Part shown: in pieces, positions 1-12,100 of the stretch | How positions within the stretch are numbered: the stretch's first letter is position 1 | How the letters are laid out: every line of letters starts with the position of its first letter | From: Dioscorea cayenensis subsp. rotundata | Taxonomy: Eukaryota; Streptophyta; Magnoliopsida; Dioscoreales; Dioscoreaceae | DNA: 64,000 bases | Reading direction: 5' to 3' | NCBI RefSeq assembly: GCF_009730915.1 | Contig: NC_052488.1 | Location: forward strand, 21,756,305-21,820,304 | Program-made: the position numbers and the translations under genes | The notes under the pieces: generated by a model | Database searches by the model: none | Told to the model about the DNA's origin: nothing | The model's input: the letters and a program-made list of their open reading frames with translations, nothing else

Positions 1-271
1 CATCTCTGAGTTTGTTGTTGATATGGATCAGCCTCATATTTTGTTTATCTCGTTTATGCAACCTTCTGACTTCACTTTGTATAATCTCGAGCTTCAGATT
101 GGCCTCTGCGAAGGCTTTCCTCTCATTAACCAGTTGTTGAAGCTTATCAACATGACTGGAGGATGATGGCTGGTCTCTAGAAAGATGCTCAAATAAAGAG
201 TCAAGCAATTTGTTCAGAACAAACTGAGGCAATATCGGTGCAAGAATGGCTCCTGCTATGCCTAAAACCAT
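1..271 (-). CDS. 5' end of an unrecognised coiled-coil-like protein, cut by the window edge
   Basis: From an ATG at 271 (context ATCATGG, good for plants) the minus strand stays open for 90 codons to the edge. The protein begins MVLGIAGAILAPILPQFVLN, a hydrophobic N-terminus that could be a signal anchor. It continues as a charged, helix-prone stretch with regularly spaced Leu, Lys, Glu and Arg (residues about 45-90) that looks like a coiled coil. The 5' leader just upstream carries an ATGG-type microsatellite (about 273-301). I do not recognise the family. Open length, start context and amphipathic composition favour a real gene; an intron inside the visible part cannot be excluded. Confidence 0.5.
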   Translation of the reverse strand, partial: MVLGIAGAILAPILPQFVLNKLLDSLFEHLSRDQPSSSSHVDKLQQLVNERKAFAEANLKLEIIQSEVRRLHKRDKQNMRLIHINNKLRD

Positions 272-272
272 G

Positions 273-301
273 ATGAATGGATGGATGGATGGATGGATGG
301 A
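273..301. repeat. (GATG)n microsatellite in the leader of the edge gene
   Basis: About seven copies of a four-base unit lie directly upstream of the minus-strand ATG at 271, so length changes would alter the 5' leader and not the protein. Confidence 0.8.
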
Positions 302-479
302 TTGGCTGGAACGGTTGCAAGATTGAAGCTTAGGCAGGGAAGAGAAGATACAGAGACTCTCTGTTTTGGACTTTTGTTCGTTGGGGAAGAAAACAATAGT
401 CTTCCAGCTCATTTTGGAACAAGTTGAAGGAAAGCTGACGAGAAGGTCCACAAACTACTCCAATAATTCATTAACTTAG

Positions 480-930
480 TCTGCGTGATTAATGAGTATT
501 TTTAATTAATTTGAAAAAAAAAACTTTAAGATAAAACTGATAAAGTGACTATGATTTTTAATTTAATTAATATTAATCAGTATTAAATAACTTATAATTA
601 ATTTGTTTTATTAGTATTAAGTCTTTATTAAAAATTATTATTTATAAATAATTAATAAAATATATATTTTTTTAAATTAGGTAATTTAAAATGTTTGGTT
701 AAAAAATATAGTTAAATCTGTGACCTCATCATCCAAGAGAGATGCCAAGTTCACAAACAATAGCATAATAATATTATTGATTATTGAGTGTTTTATTTTT
801 AATTTTTAATAACAAACAAAAATGAGTGTTTTTTTTTTTTACAAAGAAACAAATGTATTTTTATATATCATATTAGAAAAATTAATATTAATTTATTATT
901 TTCATAAGCAAAACATGTTATTTTCTTGTG
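480..930. other. AT-rich spacer, no gene seen
   Basis: Very AT-rich sequence with homopolymer runs and no open frame of note. It separates the edge gene from the repeat-rich region. Confidence 0.6.
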
Positions 931-931
931 G

Positions 932-1090
932 TCCATGATAGTATTTAATGGGATGTGTTAAGTTATTTAAATTATTATGCAACTTGCGTGTACATGATAG
1001 CATCTAATTGGATTTATTTAAATTATTATGCAACTTGCATTGTACATGATAGCATCTAATTGGATTTATTTAAATTATTTTGCAACTTCT
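932..1090. repeat. Short tandem repeat array, about three units of 53 bp
   Basis: A unit containing CATGATAGCATCTAATTGGA and TTATTTAAATTATTATGCAA occurs about three times in a row. The first copy is diverged and the last two are nearly identical. No gene overlaps. Confidence 0.75.
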
Positions 1091-1197
1091 TAATTTGGCG
1101 TGGTCCATGAATGATCCACTTAATCCAAATGCGTTTCCTAAAATTACTTGCGCTAGTTGGGCATATAATATCAGGAATTATATGTACGTGGTGTAAT

Positions 1198-2065
1198 CAA
1201 GGTTGTCGGACCCGGACCGGTCAAGCCGGTTCAACCGGAAAAACCGGGAACCGGCCATATGGCCAGCCCGAGTATACCCATTGAACCGGGTATGAAAAAA
1301 CCCGGTATTAACCCGGTTGACCCGGCCGGGTCAATCGGGTCACAATGTTTAATTTTTTTTTTTACAATATTTAATAATTTATTATTATTTTCTCATTAAA
1401 AACCACAAAATCATGTATATTTATTAATATTAATTTATAATTTATAATCAATAAATAAAATTACAATATATATATATATATATCATAAACATACCAACAA
1501 AAATTAACATTTAAAAATAAAATCTATTCATATGTTATGTACATATTTTCTAAAATTTAAATTTATTAAAAAAATAAAACAATAAATGAGTGTAACTTTA
1601 TTATAAAATATAAAAATAAAGTATTCTAATTAAATAAAAAATATAAGAATTTAAAATGAAATAAAAACTCAATTGAGATATAAGAATTAGTGAATTAAAT
1701 TTCTTATTTATTTAACAAAATCAACCAATATACAAACAAATAAATAAATAATGCCGAGAGAAGTTCGATAATTATATATTAATATATTAAATTTGCAAAT
1801 ATTTTAAAAAAGTAAAAATAAATGACATAATTAGAAAACACTACTGTATATAAGGTCATTTATCAATTTAAATATCAAATTTGAGTAGTTTTTTATATTA
1901 TAATTATAGCTTTAATATTATATTTGCTAATTATTAACTATTATAATATTTTTTTATATTTTATTATTGACCCCGGTTCAACCCAAATTCGATCTGGTCG
2001 AACTCATTGACCCCTGACCCTTACGCTTAGCCGAGTCATTGCCCCGGCCGGGTTTGACAACCTTG
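1198..2065. mobile_element. Non-autonomous hAT-type DNA transposon (868 bp)
   Basis: The ends are inverted repeats: the left end reads CAAGGTTGTCGGACCCGG and the right end, reversed, reads CAAGGTTGTCAAACCCGG. The flanks are 8-bp duplications with one mismatch (GGTGTAAT at 1190-1197, GGTGCAAT at 2066-2073). An 8-bp duplication plus a CA-starting terminal repeat is the hAT pattern. The ends are rich in ACCCGG/CCGGGT, while the 600-bp interior is AT-rich and codes for nothing, so movement would need a transposase from elsewhere. Confidence 0.8.
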
Positions 2066-2340
2066 GGTGCAATAAACAATTAAAATAAAATCACACTATA
2101 TAAAATCGCACTATATAAAAAATCTTATGTATATAATTTCTATGTTAAATATTTTAAATAAAAATAAACAATTCATTTGGGACTAAAAGAGCATGTAAAC
2201 TAAAAGTTAAAAATCATCTGCCGATAGAGTTCACATATCCGTATTTGAGTGGCTTATTTATATTGTCAATATATACACACATATGATAAATTCTCATAAT
2301 ACAACAAATCAAACACTGAACTACTACTACAAAAAAAATA

Positions 2341-2560
2341 TTGTTTTGATAAAGTCGATAACCTATTAAATAAATGACAAGTGGGTACAGAGGTGCACCA
2401 GTTACGATAGCTTAACTAACCTCATGAGAATAACCACCGCTATGTAACCTTAGAGGGGAAAATGAGAGCTAATTCTCACATAAAGGACCCTGAATATGAA
2501 TTTTAATCTGAGAAATTCGAACTCGAGACCTCAGTCACACTATTCCTGAAAATTTTTAGA
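2341..2560 (-). repeat. Possible degraded SINE
   Basis: On the minus strand, near 2510-2535, there is a B-box-like GAGTTCGAATTTC followed by about 190 bases of non-coding body. No good A box is visible upstream, so this is only a suggestion of a tRNA-derived SINE. Confidence 0.3.
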
Positions 2561-2640
2561 AAAATTAAAAAGCAAAATATTTATATGTCAAATATTAATA
2601 AATTTTTTTTAAAAATATATTAATAAAGTATGCGAGACAT

Positions 2641-2851
2641 TCCAGACGGTAGCCTTCGCCGTCCCAGTTTGTTTCATTTTCTCTTTCTTCATGTCTTGCT
2701 TTTGCTCACTGTTTTCCTCATCTCTGATGAGGACTTCAATTTGTTATTTACTTTTAGCCTTTTCTTGTTCGCGGCCTTTTCTGTTGTACTCCTTTGTTCT
2801 CTTCTTTTTAATAAATTGGTGGTTTATCCACTTTATTCAAAAAAAAAAAAA
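2641..2851 (+). mobile_element. 5'-truncated LINE (L1 type), 3' end only
   Basis: A T-rich 3' tail region with GGTGGTTTATCCACTTTATT, a hallmark of the LINE 3' ends in this window, is followed by poly(A). It is flanked by an exact 15-bp target duplication AAGTATGCGAGACAT at 2626-2640 and 2852-2866. Only about 210 bases were inserted, as in classic 5' truncation during target-primed reverse transcription. The exact duplication argues for a fairly recent insertion. Confidence 0.85.
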
Positions 2852-2866
2852 AAGTATGCGAGACAT

Positions 2867-4120
2867 ATATAGATATAGATACACATAACATAAATATCTA
2901 TTATTTTTTATTTTTTATTTTTTGCAAAAAAAAGCAACAAGCTAAAAATAACAACCACCAAACTTAAAACTTCAAGTTTATCAAGGGCACAAAGGTCTTC
3001 AAAAAAGCGCCGATGGTCCAGACCTTGAGAAAAATAAAACAAATATCTCATTGTGGTGATTAAGAATACACGAAATTAAGAGGTGAGGTTATGTGCCCTT
3101 GTGGCACTTGTGAGGGGATATGAAAGCATTTATTATGAACCTATATGTGAATTTGATATATATAATTTTGTGGCCAGGTGTTATGGTAGTTGATGAGATG
3201 GCGCCAAGCTTACAAAATTTAAAAGAGCACGTGAGAAAGGAGCCAGTCTTCCAACTCAGTTGAAGTTTGCAATGCCAACAGTGATGATAACATGGCTAGA
3301 GAGATAGCGATTCGCTATAGAGGCAAACGAATTAAAAGGAGAAGCTCGCGTTTGAACGGGTTCGTTACAAATGATGACGTGGACCAATTGCAAGGGGCGA
3401 ATTAGAGCAAGATGAATGAATTTGTTACAGCCAAGTGGACATCAATATAAAAAGGGGACAATGAAGAGAAGAGGGGCATCTGAAGACTGTGGAAAAGGAT
3501 TGGGCCTGGCTCTGAGCAGAGGTGTTCTTCGGCGAAGTTCCGACGATTTTCCAACGAGTTCTTCGATGATTAATTTAGGAAGGGAGTTTGCTCCCTAGCT
3601 ATCTTACAGCTTTTATTAGTGTTAATTTTGTGGAATTTCTTTGTTAATTGATTGTTCTAGTTGATTGAATAATCTGGAGATAGATCTAAACTACAAGATT
3701 TCTTCTAGTGTTGATTGGTGTTAAGTTTTGTTGATTTCCATTGTTGAAATAAAATTCTCAGGCAAATCTAAACTGTTGATGTGATTGGCCTCTATTTTAA
3801 CACCAGGTGTTAGATCTTAATTTCTCTGTCTTGGATGACTAGATTCATAACACCAGGTTCAACAAACTAAACTGTTGATGTGATTGGCCTCTATTTTAAA
3901 ATAAAATTGATAAATTACCATTACATTAATTAAAAAAATAAAAAAAACAAGTGTGAACACAAAAAAACAATTGGCCTTAATTTTTGGAGCAATAACCTAA
4001 TACATGTGAATAAGCTTGACCCGGCGGCTAATCCACTCCAAAACTTTTCTTAATTTATTCTTGGAGGAGTGGTGCTAAACTGCTAATTGGAAAAGATTTC
4101 ACGGCGGCTAATCCACTCCA
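2867..4120. other. Unclassified repeat-like spacer
   Basis: No recognisable gene. A segment of about 31 bp containing CTGTTGATGTGATTGGCCTC occurs near 3770-3800 and again near 3867-3897. A second pair, CGGCGGCTAATCCACTCCA, lies near 4022-4040 and 4102-4120, just before the next LINE. A 60-codon frame at 3416-3598 has no family likeness. This may be decayed transposon material. Confidence 0.45.
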
Positions 4121-4124
4121 TTAA

Positions 4125-5106
4125 AGATTTAGCGGGAAAACATCTGCCCATCCGTTGAAGGATTTTGCCTCTTCCTGGGATCTAGTTAATCAGGTCAATA
4201 CAAATCAGTTTTCGGCGAGAGACGAAAAACGTTGGAAATTAACTGCTAACGGGACTTTCACTGTTAAATCATTCTATAACTTTCTAAATGATGGAGGTTT
4301 AAGATGTGGTTGGACCTCCACTATCCTTAAAGGCCATTGCCCGGAGAAAATCAACCTGTTTAATTGGCTAGCGCGTGATAATAAAATCTTAACATTGGAA
4401 AATCTTGTGCAGTGCAGATGTAACCACTTTCACTCGATCACATGTGTTTTATGCCACACTAATGTTGAGTCGGCTGATCATCTCCTTGTCCAGTGCCCTG
4501 TGGCTTCCCACATTTGGAATTTTTTTAGCCAACTCTTGGACCTTAGGAGTGTGCCTACTTCGCTTGGGGATCTGTGGGGCACATGGAGAAAAAACATCAA
4601 AAAGCCACTTGTTTTTCTTTGGGATTTGATTGCGCGTGCAATCACCTGGAACATTTGGATTGAAAAAAATGTGTGCATTTTTAATTCTACTTGCATTCCA
4701 ATTGTTTCCATTATTGTTAAAATTGAGCATATGCTTCTTCTATGGTTGTCTGCATACCCTGATTCGAAGAAGGCAAGACTGAAGGAGCCTTTGGCGAAGG
4801 TTAAGCGTAGCCTTGAGTTTCTCTCCTCTACGGACCTGACTCCGAGTGTCCCCCCAGAGAGCCTCTCGAACACTGGCGCAGTGTAGTGTATGATAGTCTG
4901 GCTTATCCCGAGAGGACTCCTCCTCTAGGGTTGTTTTATTGTTCGGTCTGTTGGTTTTAAGATCACTCTTGGTGGTTCCTGTGTTGTTTTGTGTCTCTCT
5001 TCTTTCTCTGTCCGATCACTGGCGTGTTTGTGTGCTTCTTGTGCTTCTGTATGTATTTCTTCTTTTTTAATGCATGTGGTTTATCCATTTTAAAAAAGAA
5101 AAAATA
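4125..5106 (+). mobile_element. 5'-truncated LINE with reverse-transcriptase zinc-binding region
   Basis: An open frame (4155-4886) encodes the zf-RVT region and C-terminal tail of an L1-type LINE ORF2: WKLTANGTFTVKSFYNFLND, then the Cys/His motif CVLCHTNVESADHLLVQCPV, then the usual WxxW-rich tail. A T-rich 3' UTR and CATGTGGTTTATCCATTTT lead into poly(A) near 5095-5106. The endonuclease and reverse transcriptase domains are missing through 5' truncation. The last 240 codons are still open, so the copy is not very old. No clear target duplication was found. Confidence 0.85.
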
Positions 5107-5828
5107 GAGAAGATCTTGTTTACGCCCATCTAATTTTGTTTATTCTCATTGTATATTTTTAGTAGTTATTTTCACTCCTTATGGATTTATGTTTTCCTCC
5201 TCCATACTATATTAATATTTTCTTAACAAATTTAGGATTTATTTATTTTATAAAAAAACTTAATAAAAATGATGGCATGCCATATCACGGACAATATTCA
5301 ACCATATAAATAATAAATTATTAGAAACCCCCAACAAAAAAACTCAAGTTTTCGAGGTGTTGCATTGATTATATCAAGTGCCAGTGGATCATACATGGTT
5401 CTTAAAAATAATTGATTGAAACAAAGCACAGAGAAAATAAATAAGTTATATGTATTTTTTTATTAATGTTAGCGGTTTATCGTAAAAATAAATAAATAAA
5501 TAATCTCAGGAGTGGTCATAAACCGGTCCTCAATTTTCTAAACATTCTCCTTGTGATGTTTTTTCCGGACACTAAAATAATAATACAGTATTAAAATAAT
5601 ACATATAAAAAAGAAAATAAGGCTAATGAAACGGATGAGGATACAGATGCAAGAGTTTTTTTTTTTTAGAAAAACAATTATTTATATTCATGTCTCCTTT
5701 ATTTTCAAACAATAATTTATTTACAATTAATAATTGAATCTAATTATTAATCAACTACAACTCCAAACATTGGTGTATTTAGGTTTCAATAAATTAATAG
5801 TTTATTTTAAAAAAATATTGTTAAAGTT
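5107..5828. other. AT-rich spacer between LINE remnants
   Basis: AT-rich sequence with homopolymer tracts. I see no gene, RNA or structured repeat in it. Confidence 0.5.
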
Positions 5829-6246
5829 AAGGGAATGCGGTTGCTCATTACTTGGATTAATGCAGTTCCAAATCCTGCTAGACAACAACTCCAGGAGTCT
5901 CTCTCCTCAATCAAGAGCAACCTTGTATTTGCGGGACCCAAAATTACCAATTTACCACCCTCTTATCTGCATGCTCCGGCAAGTGAGCCAGATATACTCC
6001 CATGGATGGCGCCCCTATAGTCTGAGCAACCCTGTTCCATCCTCTCTAGCTCGTGGTTGTAGTGTCCCCTCTTCTGCCTCCCTCCGCTTTCTTTTCTGTT
6101 TGTTGTTCTGTCGTATTATTTATGTTCTTTGTTTTCACCTCTGATGATCTTTCTTTTGTTTTTGGTTCTTTTTTGTTGTTATGTACCTTTTGTATTTTAT
6201 TCACCACTTTTTAAAATGAATGAATGGTTTATCCATTTTTTTAAGG
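5829..6246 (+). mobile_element. 5'-truncated LINE, 3' end
   Basis: The short coding part (about 5835-6020) includes LPWMAPL and a tail ARQQLQESLSSIKSNLVFAG, which aligns with the ORF2 tail of the neighbouring LINE (ARLKEPLAKVKRSLEFLSS). A T-rich 3' UTR and AATGGTTTATCCATTTTT close it. A short TTAAGGG at both edges may be the target duplication. Same family as the 4.1-5.1 kb copy but more diverged. Confidence 0.75.
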
Positions 6247-6514
6247 GTCATTTTTTTTTAAACAAAAGATTAAAAAAAATGTTGTTTATCATTTATAAAA
6301 TGTACTAAGGATGCCATTTTGTGTATCATTAGTTAGAATGAATTGTTGGAGAAAATTGAATTGAAAACAAACTAAAGTGAATCAAATTAAAAGAGAGAAC
6401 ATCTGACCATGAAGAACATACTTGGATACATTTATGGCTTTTCCACATAATATTAAAATTTATACATTACCGCTCGGCCAATATAGATTAGTACTGAGAA
6501 ACCCTTAATTTTTT

Positions 6515-7200
6515 TTAAAAAAATAAAAGTGAATAAACCACGAGTTTATTGAAAAAAAAAAACAAGCTAAGCAAGAACAGAAAGAGAAAAAAAACAGAAA
6601 CAACAAAAGGTCCATCACCAGGGGTGACAAACAACTGATAAGTCCAACCTAGCCCAAAGCAAAACATGGGAAACAAAATAAAAAAGGAGATGAAAACAGC
6701 TGAGAGAAAAGGTTCACAACTGAGATCTACTCAAGCTAGCAAAAACGACTGCAGGGCCTTGAAATCGCTACTCCATGTTGTTGATATTGGCATCCGGCCT
6801 CGCTCTCAGGAAAACAAGTGAGCGCTTTAGCTTTTGAATAGAATCCGCTGAGACTTGTTGGGGGTTCCTAGCTGCAAAAATCCAATCTAACATCAAGTTA
6901 ATAATTTTAATAAGAATTTCACGAGATTCACGAAGGGTCAAAGCATGAAAAGAAAAGATGCGCTTGTTTTTTCACGCCAAATGTTTCAAAAGATAGCTCT
7001 GGTAAGTAAGTCCCACATGATTTTTTGCTGAACATCAATGACTGGAATTCAGGAGGACCAAATCTCATAAACAACTTTGGGAGAAGTTGTAAATTTAAAT
7101 TTTGTCAAAAGAAAGCTCAAATTCTTTCAGCAAAGTCGCACTTAAGAAGTATATGCTCAATAGATTCTAGAGTTTTGTGACATAGAACACAGATTGGATT
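6515..7200 (-). mobile_element. 5'-truncated LINE, minus strand
   Basis: On the minus strand, 7190-7110 translates to CVLCHKTLESIEHILLKC, matching the zf-RVT motif of the plus-strand LINE at 4.1 kb (CVLCHTNVESADHLLVQC). The 3' end carries AATAAACTCGTGGTTTATTC, the family tail, then an A-rich run near 6515-6530. The frame is interrupted, so this copy is older than the one at 4.1 kb. Confidence 0.75.
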
Positions 7201-7356
7201 TAATTCTATAACAATATCATTAACACATCAGTTGAAAGAATTGAGTGTTTGTCCTTAAATCATTGACTTTTTCTTCAATAATCAACCAAATAAAAAACTC
7301 AATATATCATAATAAAAGATATATATATATATATATATATTATTCAATAATACATC

Positions 7357-7914
7357 TTATTCCCCAAACAGTGGAATTGCATGTTCCATCATGTATTGTG
7401 TAATTTGCCCATAAACCCTTTCAGTGGGATGAATAGCATCAAAGAACACATAACTAGATACATCATCACAAAGGGAGGTCATGGTGTTACAAAGAGGTCC
7501 AATCTCAAACAATCCTGTTCCACAGCACCCTTTCTTTGTCTCCTTGAAACCTACACAACATGATTCATTCAACCCATCATTATCTATTTCATTAACAATT
7601 TGAAAACAATGTTTTTCTTACCATATTTCTCAGGTTCCTTCAAGATCTTCATCAGTTCATCAAACAAATCTTGATAAACAAACAAGCTTCCAGGAAGAAT
7701 CTGTTGTAACTGGGGAAGAAGAGCTTGGAGTTTGGAGTTATAAATGGAGGCATCTATGTTCTGTTCATCAATGCAAACACGTTCTGATTGACGCTTAAAT
7801 TTCACAGTCATTTGCACTGGAATACAACCAATTGGAGGAAGTCCTGCTATTAGGAACTTCCTTCCTCCAAGTTTATATATATCCTACATAGATAAACAAT
7901 TAATGAAAAGGGAA

Positions 7915-7946
<32 letters not shown>

Positions 7947-8593
7947 CAATCATAACAAGGTTTATGAAATAATACCATGATAATGTCATGCAACTTTTGG
8001 AGAAGAAAGTCCTGATACTCAGTAATGTTGAATTCAAACTTTCTTGTTGGTATGTCATAGAAGTTTAAGATCATGTCATTAGTACCTGCACTAGTAACTA
8101 TCAAAGAATTGGAAATAATGTTGCTGGCCTCTGCATCACCTGCAATCTTTTTAAGATTATCAATGTATGATTCAAACATCTTTACTTGTTTAGCCGTTGT
8201 CATTGTTCTTGACAGGGCTGATGTCACGTCATCCAAACCTGAACCGGCTGACGCGAAACTGACACCGGTATGAAGATCATTGGTTGTCAAGTCTGGGTCC
8301 AGAAAAGGCGGTAAATGGTCATTTAGACCAAGTGCAGACGACAGAAAGTCAGGGACAAGACGACCATTGGAGAACCTCCCGGAGGCCTTGTGACTGGATA
8401 AATCTCGGCCGTAGGGGTGGTGGTTGCTACGGAAGAGCGTCGGAATGTGGCCGTTGTTTCCTGTGTCCACTGTAGAGTCTCCGAAAACTAAAATGGCTGA
8501 GAATTTAGGAGATTTTTCATTGCCTTCAGAACTGCAAGTTAAGGTTATAGCATGGAGGTAGAATAAGAACAAGATGAGGATGTTGTGTGCCAT
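7357..8593 (-). CDS. GDSL esterase/lipase, 357 aa, three exons
   Basis: SGNH/GDSL hydrolase of the large plant family that cleaves acyl esters of lipids or wall components, usually secreted. Exons are 8593-7976, 7883-7622 and 7550-7357, all GT-AG, with phase kept. A signal peptide covers roughly residues 1-21. Block I is VFGDSTVDTGNN with nucleophile Ser40 (GDST in place of GDSL). Block II SFASAGSGLDD supplies the oxyanion Gly117. Block III is GTND with Asn172. Block V DAIH gives Asp331 and His334. Length and three-exon layout are normal for the family, and all catalytic residues are present. Intron 1 holds a TA microsatellite (about 7918-7946). A TATA-like ATTATAAG lies some 35 bases upstream. 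The substrate cannot be told from sequence. Confidence 0.93.
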
Positions 8594-9140
8594 GACTTGA
8601 GTCTGGTACAGAGCAAGTAGAGATTAGAAACTTATAATGGCTATGGTTAATAAATTAGGAATGAAAGTTATGCAAATATTTAATGCCGTTCTTATACGTA
8701 ACGTGTGATGATTATTTCCTCTTGATTAGGAATGACTTAGTTGTTCTTTTCTACATGCCGTTCACCAAAATTAACCTATTCCAATTCGGAGGTTTTGGTT
8801 TCAATGCGGAAACAAAATGAAGCATAGTATGATGCTATCCATGACTTCAAGCACAGGCTTTCATGTTCTATGTTTATAAATCAAGCAAGAGCATGCCAGA
8901 ACACTGATAATGAGTTCATCTGGCAAGTAATCTAACACCAAACAAATGAACAAATGTTATTTTGGATATATCCTTTCCTACCATACATTTTGACAATGTA
9001 CACTGTATATTGATCTAACAAACTGATGTATAAATCTGTCTCCAGACTGAAGAGAGCTGGCCATTGTGTCGAATGAAAATAACAGTCAGTTGTTAGATAT
9101 CTGGATTGAATTTGATCCAAAGCCGGGAAGGAAGGTATCT

Positions 9141-12100
9141 TCAAGAAGATTCTAAGTTTGAATTTGGAAGCTCTAACTCAGCCAGCGCTTGTTCATCGAT
9201 CAAACCATAATCACATTCTTGTCTCATTGGTCTGATATAGTCTAAGTTCTTCGAGTCAACGCTCACGGATGACCACTCCATGTGGCTCAAGGTTCCGAGC
9301 ATCTTCGCATCAGGATTCTGCAACTGAAATGAGAAGTCTGAAGAGCTTCCAAATTCAAAGCCTGCATTTCCATCTGGTTTTTCATCATCTATAACCCTCA
9401 ACACGTCTTCAATATCAAACATCTCTTCTGGTAAGTCAAAACTACTATAATGTTCATTCTGATCCATACCGGCTTCTGCCTTGGTAGCTTCACCAGCTTC
9501 AGAGCTTCTTACTTGACTGTCATCTTCTACTTCAAGTTTTGGAACAATCTTGGTCTCAGGCTCGTCCGAGGCATATAAATCATGTGAATAATGCGTTGTA
9601 GTTGTTGAGTCATATGAGTCTGATTTTGTCAAAGAGGACTCCATAGCTGAGCTGCTTTGGTCAGGGAGGTTTAGACGGGCACAAGGGCCATACATTGCCT
9701 TTGCAGCTTGATCATAGGCTCGAGCAGCTTCCAATGCAGTTGTGAAGGTCCCAAGCCATAAACGATTTCCTCGGTGTGGCTCTCGGATTTCGGCAACCCA
9801 TTTACCCCATGTCCGCTGCCTTACACCACGATAATTGCATTGAGCATTATCTGGGCCTCCTTTTCCTTGCATGCAACCCTTCTTCGAGCCCTTCGCAGGC
9901 ACCCTGCGAGAACATCTTTCACCATCCTTAGAAGAGTCTAGCTGTTGATTCAGTTCTTTCCATTTAGCAAGTGTCTGGGCTAGGGAATCAGGGCCACCAC
10001 GCCTCCTTCGAACTCTTCTGTTTCTGAGATAGGTGGGCAACTATTAGGCTTTTGAAAAGAATGACTAGATGGCTGCATGTAATCAACACTTCAAATTTGT
10101 GAGTTCACCAATGAAAATACACACAAACAATAATCAAACAAACGACACAATAAGAAAATTCCAAAAGTCATACATAAATAAGCATGCTCAGGAGCACAAA
10201 ACTTTTAACAAACTAATGGTCAATGAATTTAGCATGAAAAACAGAGCCCAAAGAGCCAATAAAAAAGGTGAAAATCCAGAGACCCAAAAAAGAAACATTC
10301 AACAGAGATAAGCAGCTCTGGTCTATTGTCCAACTTGATAGAGCTGCATAAAGCATTCATACTCTATCACATAACATCCAAATTACCCACCAAACTTGCA
10401 TTTCAGAGCACACATCACTATCATAGAATTATTTCCAGAGGAAGTGAGCAATGCCATTCATGGCATTGAAAATGTTATTGCCATCAGCAGAGACATGCTT
10501 GCCAGTCACAGTTTTATTGCTCCAACAAACATATCAGCCATGATATATGTTTTTTAACTCAAATTCACTATCTAAGAACTGCAGCACACATTTGAAGCAA
10601 GGTCACTAATGTTACATACAACCCAAAATCTAAACCTTAAGCTGATAGAATGAGAGACTAGGCTTACATATTCCAAATTAACCGATGGGACTATTAGTTA
10701 CTCTAACAACTAAAAGCATCGTGTCACTGAAGGGGCATATGTTCATGACTAAGTATAAGCAGAACTCCCCCAAGAATTTCACAATCTTCTAAAATATGGC
10801 AATGCTGACAAATGCAAGCATCCACAATATCTCAATAGTCCTGCTATATTTTGCTATTAACCATATTACTTATTGTATGGATGGTAATAAAAAATAGTGA
10901 ACCAAAACTGAACAAATTTTCTTTGAATTGCCATGTTATACCTGGTACAATCATAAACGCAACTTCCTGGTTACCATGCACAGCTAAAGGACAGGAAACT
11001 TAAGCTGACAATTGTGAAATTTCTATGTTAATGCTCAAATGAAAGAGCTAACTATAAATACTTTTACAAAAAGTTAGCCTAACACTAATATATTCTATTT
11101 AGCTATGGTTCAACATTGGTTACGCTCAGTTCCTCATTACTTTGTAATTTGCTTTACCTATCATCCACTTCTAAATATGAGAACTTATGGTTCATTTCAC
11201 TTTCAAAATATAGGTCAATAATTTTGTTCTTGATTCCTCCACATCCTTGGGTCTTATGATCTTATGTTGGGTAATCAAGAAACAGAGCCAAGTGATGTGG
11301 ATGTATACTAAAAATTTGAAAGAGCAGCTTGCACAACGGCTGACCAATGCTGCAATGCTGCATATCAGGTTGATCAAGATGCTTCATGGTGGGCTTTCTC
11401 TGATCCCTTAACTCACTCTTTATGCATGGTAGCTACTGTGATCACCTTATGCATATGAATTGGGTGAAATCAGTAATTCGTTAATGTCTGAAGCCTATGT
11501 ATATTCAATAAAATACTTTTGAGATTAAGGTAGTCAAGACACACATCAAGGTGGTGAGAACTACAGAATGAACAGATAGTAGCCTCCAGTATACTCTGAA
11601 TGTTTACTAACCTAAAATTGTCATTTTCTGCAAACTAAATCCCTATTTTTTTTCTTATTTTGAATAATTGTAGAAATGTATTATTCAAAGAATGAAAATC
11701 TTCAGAAGTCTTATTCTAATCAAGTAAACAGTAAACAAGAAAAGTACTTGACAGAGCAACTCAACTAAAGGAACTCTGCAAAACCATTAGAAATTGTTAA
11801 ACCAATTGTTTAGAAAAGCTCTTAAAAGGTTCTGAACTACTGATACTAAAACAGTAAAGTTGGGTTTCTTTCTCATTCCATACCTAGCAGCCGATTTCAA
11901 CTGATTTCAACCATCATGAGGCTTGCCCTGACTTCAACAAATATCTAGCTTTGCATAAACCACAGCAGAGATACAACCCAATCAGAACAGCATGTGAACC
12001 ACCAAAATTCTTATGAAACAAATTCAACATGATATTTAAACTTAAAAAACAACAACAACAACAACAAGTCAACAACAACAATTCCAAGGACAAGCACCAA

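Noticed and set aside
4155-4886. A 243-codon host gene
   Set aside because: The zinc-binding motif and tail are those of an L1-type LINE ORF2, with LINE 3' UTR and poly(A) behind it.
10024-10040. Start of DREB2 at 10040 directly in the main exon
   Set aside because: The codon there is TTG. An upstream ATG exon joins in phase and gives a family-like N-terminus.
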